This document shows, piece after piece, positions 45,809-54,613 of a stretch of 64,000 nucleotides of DNA. The stretch spans positions 1 to 64,000 of the forward strand of contig SLRQ01000012.1 in assembly GCA_007130885.1 (NCBI GenBank), read 5' to 3'. The notes beneath the pieces were generated by a model. It saw only the letters and a program-made list of their open reading frames with translations, did not search any database and had not been told where the DNA came from. Source of the stretch: Deltaproteobacteria bacterium. Lineage in GTDB: Bacteria > Myxococcota > Myxococcia > SLRQ01. Position numbers and translations under genes: made by a program. Within the stretch, counting starts at the first letter, position 1. Every line of letters begins with the position of its first letter.

Positions 45809-45890
45809 TTCTAGCATCCTCGCTTGCGGGGCTCTGCATCCGCTTGGCTGCGCCGGCCCCGCCCAACGCGCCTTCGAGCTTCACATCAAC

Positions 45891-46403
45891 TCATCCAGGT
45901 CCCTCGGCAATCGGACGAGCAGCTATCGCCGACCCGATTCGCTCCAAACGCTTCACCAAAGTAGCCGCAGTACGACGCGACTCCTGGAACTGACGGGCGA
46001 TGCTCCGCTTTCGCTCGTCGGAAATCCGCCTGGCCTCCAGGTGCCTCTCGAACCCTTGAAATAGAGTCTCCAGAGCCTCTTGAAGCGCCTCGATGTCATT
46101 TCTGAACGCCAAGAAGGAGTTTTGTATCTCCTCGAGGGTCATGCCCTCGTTCATCATCTTCTTGATCAGGTTCAGCCGTCGCACTACTCCCGCCGGATAG
46201 ATACCTTTCGAGCCCTTGTGCTTGCCCTTTTCTCCAATCCTGCGGCTGCTGCGCGGAAGAAGACCTATCTGCACGTACTTGCGGAAGGTAGCTTCGGACA
46301 TGGCCACCCCTCGCGATCGGAATAGCTCGATCACCTCGCGAGAGGTCATCCCATCGGGGTGAGCTGCCTCCAGCCGTTCAATCTCAGTGGGAGTAAAAAG
46401 CAT
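45891..46403 (-). CDS. MerR-family transcriptional regulator
   Basis: A 170-residue MerR-like protein. The winged helix-turn-helix covers about residues 20-90 (SEATFRKYVQIGLLPRS is the recognition region) and a helical coiled-coil-like part follows (100-160). No effector-binding cysteines or C-terminal ligand domain are visible, so the signal is unknown. Its own promoter is overlapped by three copies of a CARTRTCRTAT-type motif, so autoregulation is likely. The 360-bp control region upstream is shared with the divergent gsp operon. Confidence 0.82.
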   Translation of the reverse strand: MLFTPTEIERLEAAHPDGMTSREVIELFRSRGVAMSEATFRKYVQIGLLPRSSRRIGEKGKHKGSKGIYPAGVVRRLNLIKKMMNEGMTLEEIQNSFLAFRNDIEALQEALETLFQGFERHLEARRISDERKRSIARQFQESRRTAATLVKRLERIGSAIAARPIAEGPG

Positions 46404-46415
46404 TGTATTTCCATT

Positions 46416-46472
46416 CAGTATCGTATTGTGAATGGCTACGCTTCAGTGTCGTATACACACAATATGATATTG
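46416..46472. promoter_or_regulatory. Repeated operator-like motif upstream of the MerR-like gene
   Basis: Three related sites lie within 57 bp. CAGTATCGTATTGTG (46416-46430) and its near inverted copy CACAATATGATATTG (46458-46472) match at 13 of 15 positions when one is reversed. A third partial copy, CAGTGTCGTATAC (46444-46456), is in direct orientation. The right-hand copy overlaps the predicted -10 box of the MerR-like gene. This arrangement suggests cooperative binding by the adjacent regulator. Confidence 0.6.
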
Positions 46473-46488
46473 AGTATATCCCTGTCAA
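46459..46488 (-). promoter_or_regulatory. Predicted sigma70 promoter of the MerR-like gene
   Basis: On the minus strand a perfect TTGACA (46483-46488) is followed after 18 bases by TATTGT (46459-46464). The slightly long spacer suits MerR-type control. The leader to the ATG at 46403 is about 50 bases. Confidence 0.55.
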
Positions 46489-46591
46489 CAAAAAAAACTG
46501 CTGTCCAGCCAATGCCTTCGTTGCATTTACAACCGGCGGCAACTACCCATAAGCCGCGTGCCGACCTGACTTTGCCGGCGCACCTCGTTTA

Positions 46592-46602
46592 GACAGAATG
46601 TC
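46592..46602. promoter_or_regulatory. Upstream activator dyad 1 for the gsp promoter
   Basis: GACAGAATGTC is a perfect GACA-N3-TGTC dyad. Its centre is about 148 bp upstream of the predicted sigma54 start site and 40 bp from an identical-format second dyad. This is the usual range for enhancer sites bound by sigma54 activators. Confidence 0.55.
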
Positions 46603-46631
46603 ACGCAGCCGGGGCCCGTTTCGCCGCTTCT

Positions 46632-46642
46632 GACACAATGTC
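46632..46642. promoter_or_regulatory. Upstream activator dyad 2 for the gsp promoter
   Basis: GACACAATGTC repeats the GACA-N3-TGTC dyad exactly 40 bp downstream of the first, about 108 bp upstream of the predicted start site. The helically phased spacing supports cooperative binding of one activator. Confidence 0.55.
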
Positions 46643-46664
46643 CGATAAAGCTCTTCAGGATAGC

Positions 46665-46692
46665 GCCAGACGCCAAACAAACGCTGGCTTTT
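46665..46692 (+). terminator. Terminator-like hairpin upstream of the sigma54 promoter
   Basis: A seven-base-pair stem with one bulged A (GCCAG-A-CG / CG-CTGGC) and a nine-base A-rich loop is followed by TTTT on the plus strand. No plus-strand gene lies upstream within the gap, so it may end a short untranslated RNA or shield the gsp promoter from read-through. Confidence 0.4.
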
Positions 46693-46718
46693 CAGGAACT
46701 TAGGGGCCCTCGCCTTAA

Positions 46719-46734
46719 AGGCACATTGCTTGCA
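46719..46734 (+). promoter_or_regulatory. Sigma54 (-24/-12) promoter of the gsp operon
   Basis: AGGCAC-N5-TTGCA has GG and GC exactly ten bases apart and matches the TGGCAC-N5-TTGCA consensus at all but the first base. Predicted start near 46745, 19 bases before the gspC ATG. Two activator dyads lie upstream and an FHA/sigma54 activator is encoded at the end of the operon. Confidence 0.75.
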
Positions 46735-46763
46735 GGGTTCACCTCTTAGGAAGGGGTGGAATC

Positions 46764-47708
46764 ATGGACATCTTCTTGAAACGCTACTCGTGGACGCTAA
46801 ACCTCGCGGTGGTAATCCTTGCCGGCGTCGTGGCGGGACGTACCGTCAGCGCCCTATCAGCCGTACACCTCAACGAGCCACCGAGGCTTGAAACCTCCAA
46901 GGACGACACTCCCCGCGCCGTGCATACAGTCTCCGCAACCATAAGCGCCGAAGGACTGGCCGGCATTTTTGGAGCAAAACTGCCATCGGACGAGCCGGAG
47001 GTCGAAGAAGAACCCGAAGAGATAGATCTCGGCGACAACATCCCCAGCACTCTCAATGCCACCCTGGTGGCGACAATAGAAGCCAACCCTGAAAGATACT
47101 CTCTCTCGCTCATCACTGATAACTCGAGCCGCAACACCGCGGTCTATGGAATCGGCGACAACCTGATGGGCGCCGAAGTAATCCGTATCGAGCGCCGAAG
47201 GGTACTAATCAACAACGACGGCAGGACCGAATACTTGGAGATGGACGAGGAGGATAACGGCGAGGAGCCTTCGGTAGCCGTTAGAAGCACTCAACGCAGC
47301 GCGGCAGCCCGAGCCAGAAGAGCCCCTCCTAGCCGCTCATCCAGCTCCAGCAGCTCGGAGCTGTCGGAGCAGATCCAGCGCACCGGCGATAACGAGTACA
47401 CAATCGCGCAGGAAGCGCTCGACGGCACCATGTCCAATTTGAATGAAATTGCTACGCAAGCCCGTATAGTTCCGGCCTTCGAGGACGGGGAAGCCCAGGG
47501 CTTCAAGCTGTTCAGCATCCGCCCGGGCTCGGTGTACGCCGAGATCGGAATTCAAAACGGCGATGTAGTCCGCAGCATCAACGGCTTCGAAATCAACAGC
47601 CCGGATCGCGCCCTGGAAGTCTATCAGCGATTGCGTGACTCCCAGCGTGTCGAGGTCGAGATCGTAAGACGCGGCCAGACTATTCGGAAGGTTTACAACA
47701 TCGACTAA
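46764..47708 (+). CDS. gspC: Type II secretion protein GspC
   Basis: Inner-membrane clamp that links the secretion platform to the secretin. The 314-residue protein has a short cytoplasmic start, one membrane helix (about 10-30), an HR domain (about 70-150; GDNIPSTLNATLVATIE is typical), a Ser/Arg-rich linker (175-200) and a C-terminal PDZ domain (about 230-310; GFKLFSIRPGSVYAEIGI). AGGAAGGGG precedes the ATG. First gene of the operon. Confidence 0.9.
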   Translation: MDIFLKRYSWTLNLAVVILAGVVAGRTVSALSAVHLNEPPRLETSKDDTPRAVHTVSATISAEGLAGIFGAKLPSDEPEVEEEPEEIDLGDNIPSTLNATLVATIEANPERYSLSLITDNSSRNTAVYGIGDNLMGAEVIRIERRRVLINNDGRTEYLEMDEEDNGEEPSVAVRSTQRSAAARARRAPPSRSSSSSSSELSEQIQRTGDNEYTIAQEALDGTMSNLNEIATQARIVPAFEDGEAQGFKLFSIRPGSVYAEIGIQNGDVVRSINGFEINSPDRALEVYQRLRDSQRVEVEIVRRGQTIRKVYNID

Positions 47709-47756
47709 CTAGGCACGCGAACCAGCGTGGCGGCAATACCCCTCAACGAGCAACAC

Positions 47757-50114
47757 ATGTCCAATATCCTATCAAGATCGATTCTTTTCACCGTCTGCCT
47801 GCTCCTGCTGGCCCCAAACCCAAGCAGCGCCCAACGAACGGGGCAAGACGACGACCGCCGGGTTTCCGAGCGTCGCCAAGCCGTACAAGGCGGCCAGGTG
47901 CCCATGCGCCTGGACTTCGATCGGGCGGAGATTGCGGAGGTCATCAAGACAATCAGCGATCTCACCGGACACAACTTCATATTGCCCGACAACATCCGCG
48001 GAAGAATCACTATCCTTTCGCCGACGCCCGTGAGCGCCGACCAGGCTTACGCTGCATTCCTGGCCGCTCTGGAGGCCAATCAACTCGCCGTATACAAGGT
48101 AGGGGACTTCTATAAGATCATTCCGAAGAACCAAGCTCAGCGCTCCAGCGTGCCGACCGTGATTGACCAGGAAGGCACATGGGACCTCAACGAGCAGGTC
48201 GTAACGCGCCTGTTTCGTCTCGAGCATGTCGAAGCCGATCAGGTGAGCAGTATTACCAACTCTTTTCTGAGCCGTGACGGCGACGTGCAAACTTTCCCTC
48301 CCGACATCCTCATAATCACCGATGTAGGTCTCAACCTTCACCGAATAGAGCGTATCCTCCGACAGCTCGATCAAGTCGGCAGCGCCGCCGACGAGATTCG
48401 GATACTCCAGATCGAGCACGCAGCCGCGGCCGACATAGCCGAGAAGTTGATGCAGATCTTCCAGCAGACAGGCGCGACCAGGACCACTACACAAAGGGCG
48501 ACCTCGCCGGCCGCCCGCCGGGCTGCTGCTCGCCGGCAGCAACAAGATGACGAAGACGTGGAGATATCACAGGTCATAGCCGACGAGCGCACCAACAAAA
48601 TTATCGTCATTGCCGATCAGCGTTCCTTCAATCGCATAGAGGAAATCATCTCTCACCTGGACGTACCCATCGAGGGTGACGGCCAGGTCCATGTTCATTA
48701 CCTGATGAACGCAAACGCGGAGGAGCTCGCCTCTACTCTCTCCCAGCTCGTCGAGACGAGAACGCAGACTCGGGCTCAAAGATCTCGCGGTGACAGAGAT
48801 GAAGCCGCCGGCGCGATTTTTGAAGGAGATATGAGGATCTCGGCGGACAGCGGCACCAACTCGCTTGTTATCGTGAGCAGTTACAACGACTACCGAGCAC
48901 TCCGCCGTGTAATAGAGCAACTCGACATCCAGCGGCGGCAGGTATTCGTCGAAGCGGTAATAATGGAGGTCAGCGCTGACGTGGCGCAAGAGATCGGCCT
49001 TGCTTTTCACCAAGGCTCGGCACCAACGGTCAAGGGAGAGCGAGCCCCGGTCCTGCTGGGAACCCAGCTGGGCGGTCTCAACTCCCTCTCTCTGTCTTCG
49101 TTGTTGCAGTTCGGCGGTTTTCTCGCGGGGATACAGGGCCCTCCCGTTCCAGGCACCGAAGGCCTGCCGGTCAGCGTGCCTTCCTTCGGCGTTGTTCTGC
49201 ACGCCCTCCAGCGAGACAGCAACGTGAATGTTCTTTCGACACCGCACATTCTAACTACCGACAACGAGGAAGCCGAGATCTCGGTAGGAGAAAACGTGCC
49301 ATTTCAGGCCGGCTTCGCCCCGCCGGGCGTTAGCGGCCTGCTTGGCGGCGGCACCGAGACAGGCGGTGAAGCCGGTGACGCCGACGCCTTATTGCGGAGC
49401 TTCGGCGGTATCGGGGGGCTCGGTTCGTTTTATGCGCCAATTCAGCGCCAAAACGTTGAGCTGCGGCTGCGCATCAGGCCGCAGATCAACGAAAGTGATC
49501 ATGTTCGCTTGAACATCGATGAGCAGATCGAAGAGATCTCGGCGGTAGATAGAGTGCTTGGTCCGACTACGAGCCGGCGCACCGCCAAGACAACGGTAAT
49601 AGCCCGCGATGGTCAGACAATCGTGCTTGGCGGCCTAATGCAAGAACGGAATGTGGAGTCGATATCGAAGGTGCCGGTTCTCGGTGACATTCCCGTTTTA
49701 GGCCGCCTGTTCCGCACCAGCGAGGTTCGTTCGGTCAAAACGAATCTTCTCCTGTTTTTAACGCCGTACATTATCAAGGACGAAAGCGACTTCAGGCGCA
49801 TTTTCGAAAGGAAGCTCGCCGAGCGTCAGGAGTTCCTGGATCAGTTCTACGGTCTTGATGAAGACTTGGACATGGAGCTTGATTACAGCCGCCGGGTCGG
49901 TCCTCTCGGAGAGATCAAGAGAACGCTAGAAGAAGAACGCCTGGCTCCTGAGAACGACGGTCCGGGACGCGGCGTTCGGGTCATTCGTCCGACTCGAACC
50001 ATAGAAGTAGAGACCATCGAGCCGCAACCGGAAGACCCGGACGCAGACGAAGGTCCAATTACGCCACCCGAAGATGACCCGCTCGACGAACAGCCGCCGG
50101 AGGTAATGCCGTGA
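47757..50114 (+). CDS. gspD: Type II secretion outer-membrane secretin GspD
   Basis: Forms the outer-membrane channel. Start 47757 gives a clean signal peptide (hydrophobic core SILFTVCLLLLAPN, then SSAQ); a GTG at 47727 would add ten residues. An N0 domain follows (MRLDFDRAEIAEVIKTISDL), then N1-N3 repeats with an Arg/Gln/Asp-rich insertion near 255-275, and the secretin domain from about 410 (VFVEAVIMEVSA, VPVLGDIPVLGRLF). The last ~80 residues are Pro/Glu/Asp rich and probably disordered. It overlaps gspE by 4 bp. Confidence 0.94.
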   Translation: MSNILSRSILFTVCLLLLAPNPSSAQRTGQDDDRRVSERRQAVQGGQVPMRLDFDRAEIAEVIKTISDLTGHNFILPDNIRGRITILSPTPVSADQAYAAFLAALEANQLAVYKVGDFYKIIPKNQAQRSSVPTVIDQEGTWDLNEQVVTRLFRLEHVEADQVSSITNSFLSRDGDVQTFPPDILIITDVGLNLHRIERILRQLDQVGSAADEIRILQIEHAAAADIAEKLMQIFQQTGATRTTTQRATSPAARRAAARRQQQDDEDVEISQVIADERTNKIIVIADQRSFNRIEEIISHLDVPIEGDGQVHVHYLMNANAEELASTLSQLVETRTQTRAQRSRGDRDEAAGAIFEGDMRISADSGTNSLVIVSSYNDYRALRRVIEQLDIQRRQVFVEAVIMEVSADVAQEIGLAFHQGSAPTVKGERAPVLLGTQLGGLNSLSLSSLLQFGGFLAGIQGPPVPGTEGLPVSVPSFGVVLHALQRDSNVNVLSTPHILTTDNEEAEISVGENVPFQAGFAPPGVSGLLGGGTETGGEAGDADALLRSFGGIGGLGSFYAPIQRQNVELRLRIRPQINESDHVRLNIDEQIEEISAVDRVLGPTTSRRTAKTTVIARDGQTIVLGGLMQERNVESISKVPVLGDIPVLGRLFRTSEVRSVKTNLLLFLTPYIIKDESDFRRIFERKLAERQEFLDQFYGLDEDLDMELDYSRRVGPLGEIKRTLEEERLAPENDGPGRGVRVIRPTRTIEVETIEPQPEDPDADEGPITPPEDDPLDEQPPEVMP

Positions 50115-51907
50115 GGGAAGAGGTTCAAGCAATCGCTCCGGAAAAACTCGGGTCAGCAAGGCAGGCCGAGACGGACCGTGCTCATCTCCGCGGAAAGCCC
50201 CTTGGCGAGATACTTGTGGCTCTTCGAGGCCTTTCCACCGACGAGATCGACGAGGCACTCGCCCAGCAAGCCGAGAAGGGTGGGCGAATAGGAGAGATCC
50301 TCGTAGGCATGAAGGCCATCGAGGAAACCGACCTCTATCTGGCGCTTTCGATTCAGCTCGACATTCCGTTGCTCGACACCATTCCTATCGATGCCGCTGA
50401 AGCCGAACTCATTAAAAAGGTGCCAATAAATTTTGCAAAGCAATACCGCCTCCTCCCGTTGCGAAGAGATGATCTTGGGCAAGTCGAAACAGCCGTCGCC
50501 GATCCCTTCGAGATCGCTGCACTTGATGATTTGAACATGCTTCTAGGAGCTCCCGCGGCCCCCATGCTTTGCCCTCCGCAGGAGATCATCGACGCCATCA
50601 ACACCATTTATGATCGAGCAAGCAATGAAACCCAGCGATTGGTCGAGGATCTCGAGACCACGGAGGATCTCGACGAGCTGGCCCACGAACTCGAGGAGCC
50701 TAGAGACCTTCTGGATGCGTCCGACGAAGAAGCTCCAATCGTACGGTTGGTCAACTCGCTTCTCTTTAGAGCCGTCAAGGAACGTGCCAGCGACATACAC
50801 ATAGAACCGCAGGAGCGAGAGCTCATCGTACGGTTTCGCATCGACGGCGTGCTCCAAGAGGTGATCAAGCCGCCCAAGCGTTTCCAGGCTTCCATAACCA
50901 GTCGCGTAAAAATAATGGCCGGCCTCAACATAGCGGAAAAGCGCCTTCCCCAGGACGGCCGCATTCGAATCAAGATAGCCGGGAAGGATGTCGATATTCG
51001 TGTCTCGACTGTACCCACAAGCCATGGAGAGAGAGTCGTCATGCGTCTTCTGGACCGCTCCTCGGTACTAATGTCGCTCACCGAGATAGGCTTTTCCGAG
51101 GCACAGTTCAAAACGATGGGCTCTCTCATACAGCGGCCCCACGGCATTCTACTGGTTACCGGCCCCACCGGGAGCGGGAAGACAACCACTCTTTATGCTT
51201 GCCTTTCCCGTATCAACTCGCCCGACAAGAACATTCTGACCGTGGAAGATCCGGTTGAGTATCAGCTTCGCGGAATCGGGCAAATGCAGGTCAACCCTAA
51301 GATTCAGCTCACATTCGCTTCCGGGCTACGAAGCTTTCTTCGCCAGGATCCGGACATCATAATGGTGGGTGAGATTCGAGACCTGGAGACAGCGGAGATA
51401 GCCATCCAGGCATCCCTGACCGGTCACCTCGTTCTGTCGACCATCCACACCAATGACGCTTCTTCCGCGGTCACCCGACTGGTCGACATGGGCGTAGAAC
51501 CTTTTCTCGTGGCAAGCTCACTAATGGGAATCATGGCCCAAAGGCTGGTACGCCTCGTTTGCAACGACTGCCGCGAACCGCACGCTCCCACTGACGTCGA
51601 GTTGGCCGAGCTAGGCCTCACCGAGGCGTGGATTAAGGAAGCACGGCATAGAACCATTTATCGGTCGGTCGGTTGTCCGGCATGCAGTGAAACAGGTTAT
51701 CGAGGTCGTACAGGTATCTATGAGCTCATGACCATAGACGACGATATACGTGCCCTCGTGCTCAAGAACCTAGACGCCAACTCCATTAAACGAGAGGCAG
51801 TGAACCGCGGCATGCTCACTTTGAAGGAGCATGGAGCGCAAAAGGTTCTAGAGGGCCTCACAACAGTGGATGAGGTTCTACGAGTAACCCGAGACACCAT
51901 AGTCTGA
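50111..51907 (+). CDS. gspE: Type II secretion ATPase GspE
   Basis: Cytoplasmic motor that drives pseudopilus assembly. The 598-residue protein has the N1E/N2E regions (30-180) and the ATPase core with Walker A GPTGSGKTTT near 352, the Asp box EDPVEY near 381, and a Walker B region DPDIIMVGEIRD near 415. A zinc-binding tetracysteine module is present (CNDC near 480, CPAC near 520). The GTG start overlaps the gspD stop (GTGA). Confidence 0.95.
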   Translation: MREEVQAIAPEKLGSARQAETDRAHLRGKPLGEILVALRGLSTDEIDEALAQQAEKGGRIGEILVGMKAIEETDLYLALSIQLDIPLLDTIPIDAAEAELIKKVPINFAKQYRLLPLRRDDLGQVETAVADPFEIAALDDLNMLLGAPAAPMLCPPQEIIDAINTIYDRASNETQRLVEDLETTEDLDELAHELEEPRDLLDASDEEAPIVRLVNSLLFRAVKERASDIHIEPQERELIVRFRIDGVLQEVIKPPKRFQASITSRVKIMAGLNIAEKRLPQDGRIRIKIAGKDVDIRVSTVPTSHGERVVMRLLDRSSVLMSLTEIGFSEAQFKTMGSLIQRPHGILLVTGPTGSGKTTTLYACLSRINSPDKNILTVEDPVEYQLRGIGQMQVNPKIQLTFASGLRSFLRQDPDIIMVGEIRDLETAEIAIQASLTGHLVLSTIHTNDASSAVTRLVDMGVEPFLVASSLMGIMAQRLVRLVCNDCREPHAPTDVELAELGLTEAWIKEARHRTIYRSVGCPACSETGYRGRTGIYELMTIDDDIRALVLKNLDANSIKREAVNRGMLTLKEHGAQKVLEGLTTVDEVLRVTRDTIV

Positions 51908-51925
51908 TTATGGAGAGAAATACAC

Positions 51926-53158
51926 GTGCCGGTCTATGAGTACACGGGCCTTACAGAGGCCGGTCGCCAGGTAAAAGGACTTCGCGACGCCGATAACATT
52001 CGCACTCTTCGGGGTCTTTTGAAGCGCGACGGCGTCTTCGTCACCGCCATCAGCGAAGGAGAAGCCAGGGGTGGCAGTGAAGTTCTGACCAAGGAAGTAG
52101 ATCTGCGTAAAATCAGAGGTCGTGTCGGGGCCGAGGACATCGCCATCATGACCCGACAACTGGCCACTCTGGTAAGCTCGGGTGTACCGCTGGTGGAAGC
52201 CCTCACTGCTCTCCAGGATCAGGTCGACCACCCACGCCTCAAAAGGATCGTCGGCCGGGTCAAGCAACGCGTAAACGAAGGGGCCTCTCTCGGCGACGCT
52301 CTCGAGGAGCACCCCAAGCTTTTCAGCCACATATACGTAAACATGGTCAGGGCTGGAGAAAGCTCCGGCGCCCTCGATGTGGTCCTGGTACGTCTCGCTG
52401 CGTTCACGGAAGGCCAGGCTCGTTTGCGGCAGAAGGTGGCCAGCGCGCTGATGTATCCAGTGATCATGGTCGTCATCGGGGTAGCTATCCTGGCTATTCT
52501 AATGACGGTGGTCGTTCCCAAGGTGACGCAGATGTTCCAGGACATAGGCGCCACTCTACCGCTGACCACGAGGCTTCTGATCGGCACAGCGGAGTTCAGT
52601 GAATCTTACTGGTGGCTAGTCTTAGGCTTATTGTTGCTTTTCGTAATATCGTTCCGCTGGTGGATTAAGACTGAAACAGGAAAAGCCTCCTGGCACCGCT
52701 TCCTTCTCAATGCGCCCATATTTGGGAGTGTAAATCGAATGCTGGCCATGGCGAGGTTCTCCCGCACACTCGGAACACTCCTTCGCTCGGGAGTTCCCAT
52801 CGTCTCTGCCCTCAACATTGTGCGAAATGTTCTGAACAACGTAGTATTGGCCAAAATCGTTGACGAAGCCCGCGATGCTATTCAAGAGGGTGAATCCATA
52901 GCATCTCCTCTCAAAAGATCAGGAGAGTTTCCTCCGCTGGTCTATCACATGGTGGCTATCGGTGAGCGATCGGGACAGCTGGAGGAGATGCTCCATAATG
53001 CCGCCGAAGCATATGAGAGTCAGGTTGAGTCGAGAATAGCCGGACTAACCAGTCTTCTGGAGCCTATCCTCATAGTGGTCATGGGTGGCGCCGTTGCCTT
53101 TATCGTTTTTTCGATACTTATGCCTATTCTCCGGCTCAACACGATGATTCAAGCCTAG
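51926..53158 (+). CDS. gspF: Type II secretion platform protein GspF
   Basis: Polytopic inner-membrane protein at the centre of the platform. Two homologous T2SSF cytoplasmic domains (about 70-195 and 275-395) are separated by membrane helices near 170-192 and 220-240, with a final helix near 380-400. At 410 residues it is standard. Start is GTG 51926 with GGAG upstream. Confidence 0.94.
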   Translation: MPVYEYTGLTEAGRQVKGLRDADNIRTLRGLLKRDGVFVTAISEGEARGGSEVLTKEVDLRKIRGRVGAEDIAIMTRQLATLVSSGVPLVEALTALQDQVDHPRLKRIVGRVKQRVNEGASLGDALEEHPKLFSHIYVNMVRAGESSGALDVVLVRLAAFTEGQARLRQKVASALMYPVIMVVIGVAILAILMTVVVPKVTQMFQDIGATLPLTTRLLIGTAEFSESYWWLVLGLLLLFVISFRWWIKTETGKASWHRFLLNAPIFGSVNRMLAMARFSRTLGTLLRSGVPIVSALNIVRNVLNNVVLAKIVDEARDAIQEGESIASPLKRSGEFPPLVYHMVAIGERSGQLEEMLHNAAEAYESQVESRIAGLTSLLEPILIVVMGGAVAFIVFSILMPILRLNTMIQA

Positions 53159-53186
53159 CCGAGTTCATAGTTTACGGGGATTTCAT

Positions 53187-53417
53187 ATGAGTTCACTTCG
53201 CGATTTAGTCTATGGGGACGGCCGCCTTGATACTGCATTACGTTCATTTTCCCTGGCTGTGTTCGCCGCCGTAGCCATTGCCCTCATCTGGACGGCGGTA
53301 TCGATTCGGGCGGATGCCGCCGCACTTTCTCTCGAACCCCCAACGAGAGAACCTTCGTATCTTTCGGAAACCGACAGACGCACGGCCCTCAACGAAAGTA
53401 AGGAGAATAACCAATGA
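53187..53417 (+). CDS. Small single-pass membrane protein between gspF and gspG
   Basis: A 76-residue protein with one membrane helix (about 20-42: SLAVFAAVAIALIWTAVSI) and a hydrophilic, Glu/Ser-rich C-terminal part. Its stop overlaps the gspG ATG (ATGA), and GGGGA precedes its start, so it looks expressed. I do not recognise a family. The topology would leave the C-terminal part in the periplasm next to the platform. Confidence 0.65.
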   Translation: MSSLRDLVYGDGRLDTALRSFSLAVFAAVAIALIWTAVSIRADAAALSLEPPTREPSYLSETDRRTALNESKENNQ

Positions 53418-53857
53418 ATCATCACCTGCGAGGTATCCGGCGAAGGATTGAGAGATCCTCAACCGAACGCGGCATGACGCTCATCGAGATCATGGTGGTC
53501 ATCACCATAATCGGGATGGTAGCGGCGGCGGTCGCCGTAGCCGTGATACCTCAGCTTCGAGAAGCTCGCGTACAACAAGCACGAACCGACATAATGACCA
53601 TCAAGAACGCCGCCGACCTTTACTACAACAGGTACTCTACATACCCCAGCACCGAGGAGGGCATACCTGCCTTGGTTTCGGAACGCTTTTTGGATCACAT
53701 GCCGCGCGACCCATGGGGCAACGACTACATCTACAGATACCCAGGTGTGCAAAACCCGGACGGACCGGACATCGGCACTTACGGTGCAAACGGTCAACCC
53801 GGAGGCACCGGAGACAGCGCGGATATCTTTTTAGGTCAGCTCGAAAAGGAACGCTGA
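53414..53857 (+). CDS. gspG: Type II secretion major pseudopilin GspG
   Basis: Major subunit of the pseudopilus. Prepilin-type N-terminus: basic leader, cleavage after G20, then MTLIEIMVVITIIGMVAA with Glu at mature position 5. The mature region contains YPSTEEGIPAL and DPWGNDYIYRYPG, conserved in GspG. Length 147. A prepilin peptidase (GspO) is not in the window. Confidence 0.95.
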   Translation: MNHHLRGIRRRIERSSTERGMTLIEIMVVITIIGMVAAAVAVAVIPQLREARVQQARTDIMTIKNAADLYYNRYSTYPSTEEGIPALVSERFLDHMPRDPWGNDYIYRYPGVQNPDGPDIGTYGANGQPGGTGDSADIFLGQLEKER

Positions 53858-53887
53858 CGAGGTTGCCGGTTTGGCTTGAGAACCGAA

Positions 53888-54613
53888 ATGTTCTTATCTC
53901 GCGTCAACAGGATCAACCGTTACTGCTCGCCTCCAACAGGTCATAGACCAGTGGCGCGCGCGAAAGGAGCAAGATCCGATCGCGGTTTGACGCTTATCGA
54001 AATTCTCGTCGCCATACTCATCGTAGCAGGACTGATGGCGCTCGTCGTGCCATCGATAAGATCAGTTACAGGCGTCAGAGCCAGGGAAGAAGCAAGCCGT
54101 ATGGCCGGTGCCATCAGGTATCTCTACAATCATACCGCAGTCACCGGACGTACGTGTCGTATCGTTTTTTCGATGGGTGAAGAAGACGGTGATAATTGGA
54201 TGGTGGAATGTACGGAGGACGCACCACGCCTCGAGCCGGAGGAACTCAAGGTGAACCGTGGTGTCATCGACCGAGGTTTCGAGGAAGATGACTGGTTCAG
54301 GCGAGGAACCCGAGACGAAGACAGCATAGAGCACCGGATAAGGGAAAGAGCCCGATGGAATCAGTTCGCTTCGCGAACCGTCCAGCCTTCTAGGCTACCC
54401 TCCGGTGTCTCTTTTGGTGGAGTATGGACATCGAGCTTTTCCGATGTCGTGACCGAGCAGGACGCTTATCTCTATTTCTTTCCCGCCGGTGAAACACAGC
54501 GAGCCGTCATATACATCGTTGATTCATGGGACAACGCCTATACGTTGGACGTTCAGCCGCTCACAGGAAGAGTCAGGGTCACCTCCGGATGGGAGGAGGT
54601 GCCTCGTGAATAG
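53888..54613 (+). CDS. gspH: Type II secretion minor pseudopilin GspH
   Basis: Minor pseudopilin with cleavage after G33 and LTLIEILVAI, Glu at position 5. About 241 residues, longer than the common ~170, with an acidic/Arg-rich middle (DWFRRGTRDEDSIEHRIRER). ATG 53888 is my start; an in-frame TTG at 53876 would add four residues. The next gene starts inside its last codons. Confidence 0.85.
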   Translation: MFLSRVNRINRYCSPPTGHRPVARAKGARSDRGLTLIEILVAILIVAGLMALVVPSIRSVTGVRAREEASRMAGAIRYLYNHTAVTGRTCRIVFSMGEEDGDNWMVECTEDAPRLEPEELKVNRGVIDRGFEEDDWFRRGTRDEDSIEHRIRERARWNQFASRTVQPSRLPSGVSFGGVWTSSFSDVVTEQDAYLYFFPAGETQRAVIYIVDSWDNAYTLDVQPLTGRVRVTSGWEEVPRE

